A stretch of DNA of 22,364 bases, taken from positions 1-22,364 of the forward strand of contig JAFYTB010000270.1 of NCBI GenBank assembly GCA_017559045.1, read 5' to 3'. Of this stretch, positions 21,518-22,364 are shown one piece after another (position 1 is the first letter of the stretch; each line of letters opens with the position of its first letter). The stretch is from Eggerthellaceae bacterium (lineage in GTDB: Bacteria > Actinomycetota > Coriobacteriia > Coriobacteriales > Eggerthellaceae). Made by a program: the position numbers and the translations under genes. The notes below the pieces were generated by a model. It searched no databases and was not told the origin of the DNA. It saw only the letters and a list, made by a program, of their open reading frames with translations.

Positions 21518-22364
21518 TTAAAGCTTCTCTGCCAAATCCAGGATCAAGCGCTCGGTCTTTTCCCAGCCAAGACAGGGGTCGGTGATCGATTTGCCGTAAA
21601 CGTGTTCTCCGGGTCCCTGTGCACCATCTTCGAGATAGCTTTCGATCATCAAGCCCTTAACAAGTCTCTTGATGACATCGTTTTGATTACGGCTGTGGAC
21701 GATATCCTTTGCGATACGAATCTGCTCAAGGTACTTCTTTCCCGAATTGCTGTGATTCGTATCTACGATGATCGACGGGTTGACGAGATTAGACTTCTCG
21801 TAAAGCTCTTCCACCCTCAAAAGGTCTTCGTAGTGGTAGTTGGATACATTCCTGCCGGCATAGTCTACAAAGCCTCTCAGGATGGCGTGAGCGCAGGGGT
21901 TTCCTTCGCTCGTGACTTCCCATCCGCGATACAGGAAGGTGTGGCTTGACTGGGCTGCCACAATCGCGTTCATCATTACGGTGAGGTCGCCGCCCGTGGG
22001 GTTCTTCATGCCGACGGGGATATCAAGACCGCTTGCAGTGAGCCTATGCTGCTGGTTTTCAACGGAGCGAGCTCCAACTGCTACATAGGAGAGCAGGTCG
22101 GAGAGGTAGCGATGGTTTTCGGGGTAGAGCATTTCGTCTGCGCAGGAGAATTCGTAGTCACGCAGTGCGGCCAGGTGCAACTCGCGAATTGAGACGATGC
22201 CCTTGTACATGTCCGGCTTTGCCTCGGGATCGGGCTGATGCAACATGCCTTTGTAGCCCTGGCCTGTGGTTCTGGGCTTGGTGGTGTAAATTCGCGGAAT
22301 GATGATGACCTTGTCCGATACCTGCTCCTGGATTCCGCGAAGCTTGGAAATGTACTCGAGTACG
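21518..22364 (-). CDS. 3-deoxy-7-phosphoheptulonate synthase (DAHP synthase, AroF/AroG/AroH type I), 5' end outside window
   Basis: The first enzyme of the shikimate pathway, condensing PEP and erythrose-4-phosphate. The frame runs off the right edge; 281 residues are present and about 65-70 N-terminal residues are missing by comparison with E. coli AroG (350). Family blocks are KPRTTGQGYKG near the edge (PEP-binding Lys/Arg), VAVGARSVENQQHR (GARTTESQ equivalent), PVGMKNPTGGD, VDTNHSNSGK with the metal-binding His, and YGKSITDPCLGWE. Codons upstream of the ATG at 22246 continue with clear homology, so that ATG is internal. This is the first visible gene of the aromatic cluster. The feedback-sensing N-terminus and any leader or attenuator are out of view, so isozyme type is unknown. 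Confidence 0.95.
   Translation of the reverse strand, partial: VLEYISKLRGIQEQVSDKVIIIPRIYTTKPRTTGQGYKGMLHQPDPEAKPDMYKGIVSIRELHLAALRDYEFSCADEMLYPENHRYLSDLLSYVAVGARSVENQQHRLTASGLDIPVGMKNPTGGDLTVMMNAIVAAQSSHTFLYRGWEVTSEGNPCAHAILRGFVDYAGRNVSNYHYEDLLRVEELYEKSNLVNPSIIVDTNHSNSGKKYLEQIRIAKDIVHSRNQNDVIKRLVKGLMIESYLEDGAQGPGEHVYGKSITDPCLGWEKTERLILDLAEKL

Overview
The window reads as ordinary, densely packed chromosome from a mid-GC, anaerobic, fermentative bacterium. The gene set is an indolepyruvate:ferredoxin oxidoreductase, an [FeFe] hydrogenase with a GltD-like flavoprotein, a MenA-like prenyltransferase, an FHA protein, a PASTA-tailed penicillin-binding protein, DegV and a compact aromatic amino-acid cluster. 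Together with the protein style this fits a Coriobacteriia actinobacterium, most like Collinsella. That assignment is recognition from memory, not a database match. I see no IS element, prophage, CRISPR array, tRNA or rRNA, and no clear frameshift or pseudogene.

Layout. (1) 1-5066, plus strand: the 3' part of a D,D-carboxypeptidase, a zinc-ribbon/FHA protein, iorA, iorB and gluQRS, with gaps of 10-39 bp, so probably one or two transcription units. (2) 5104-6060, minus: menA-like UbiA prenyltransferase, converging on gluQRS. (3) 6321-8711, plus: class A penicillin-binding protein with one PASTA domain and a Pro/Asp/Gly tail encoded by a perfect 30-bp tandem repeat. Two strong hairpins follow it, one of which also terminates degV. 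(4) 8948-10732, minus: degV and an MscS-type channel. (5) 10733-11091: a 359-bp divergent intergenic region with a run of inverted repeats. (6) 11092-14642, plus: a two-gene hydrogenase module, i.e. an FAD/NAD(P)H protein built from a NuoF-type Fe-S domain plus a GltD/NfnL-like core, overlapping by 7 nt a CpI-type [FeFe] hydrogenase. (7) 14752-17111, plus: crcB (fluoride channel) and a hybrid sensor kinase. (8) 22364-17117, minus: DAHP synthase (5' end outside the window), pheA, aroC, aroA and tyrA, which together cover entry into the shikimate pathway, its last two steps, and the branches to phenylalanine and tyrosine.

How the parts fit. IorAB oxidises aryl-pyruvates and reduces ferredoxin (or runs in reverse). 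The [FeFe] hydrogenase can dispose of low-potential electrons as H2, probably exchanging them with NAD(P)H through its GltD-like partner. The aro/phe/tyr block makes the same aromatic skeletons that IorAB handles.

The best candidates for something under-described are the hydrogenase module with its unusual domain fusion, and the structured leader or operator region directly upstream of it. Most of the rest is standard housekeeping.
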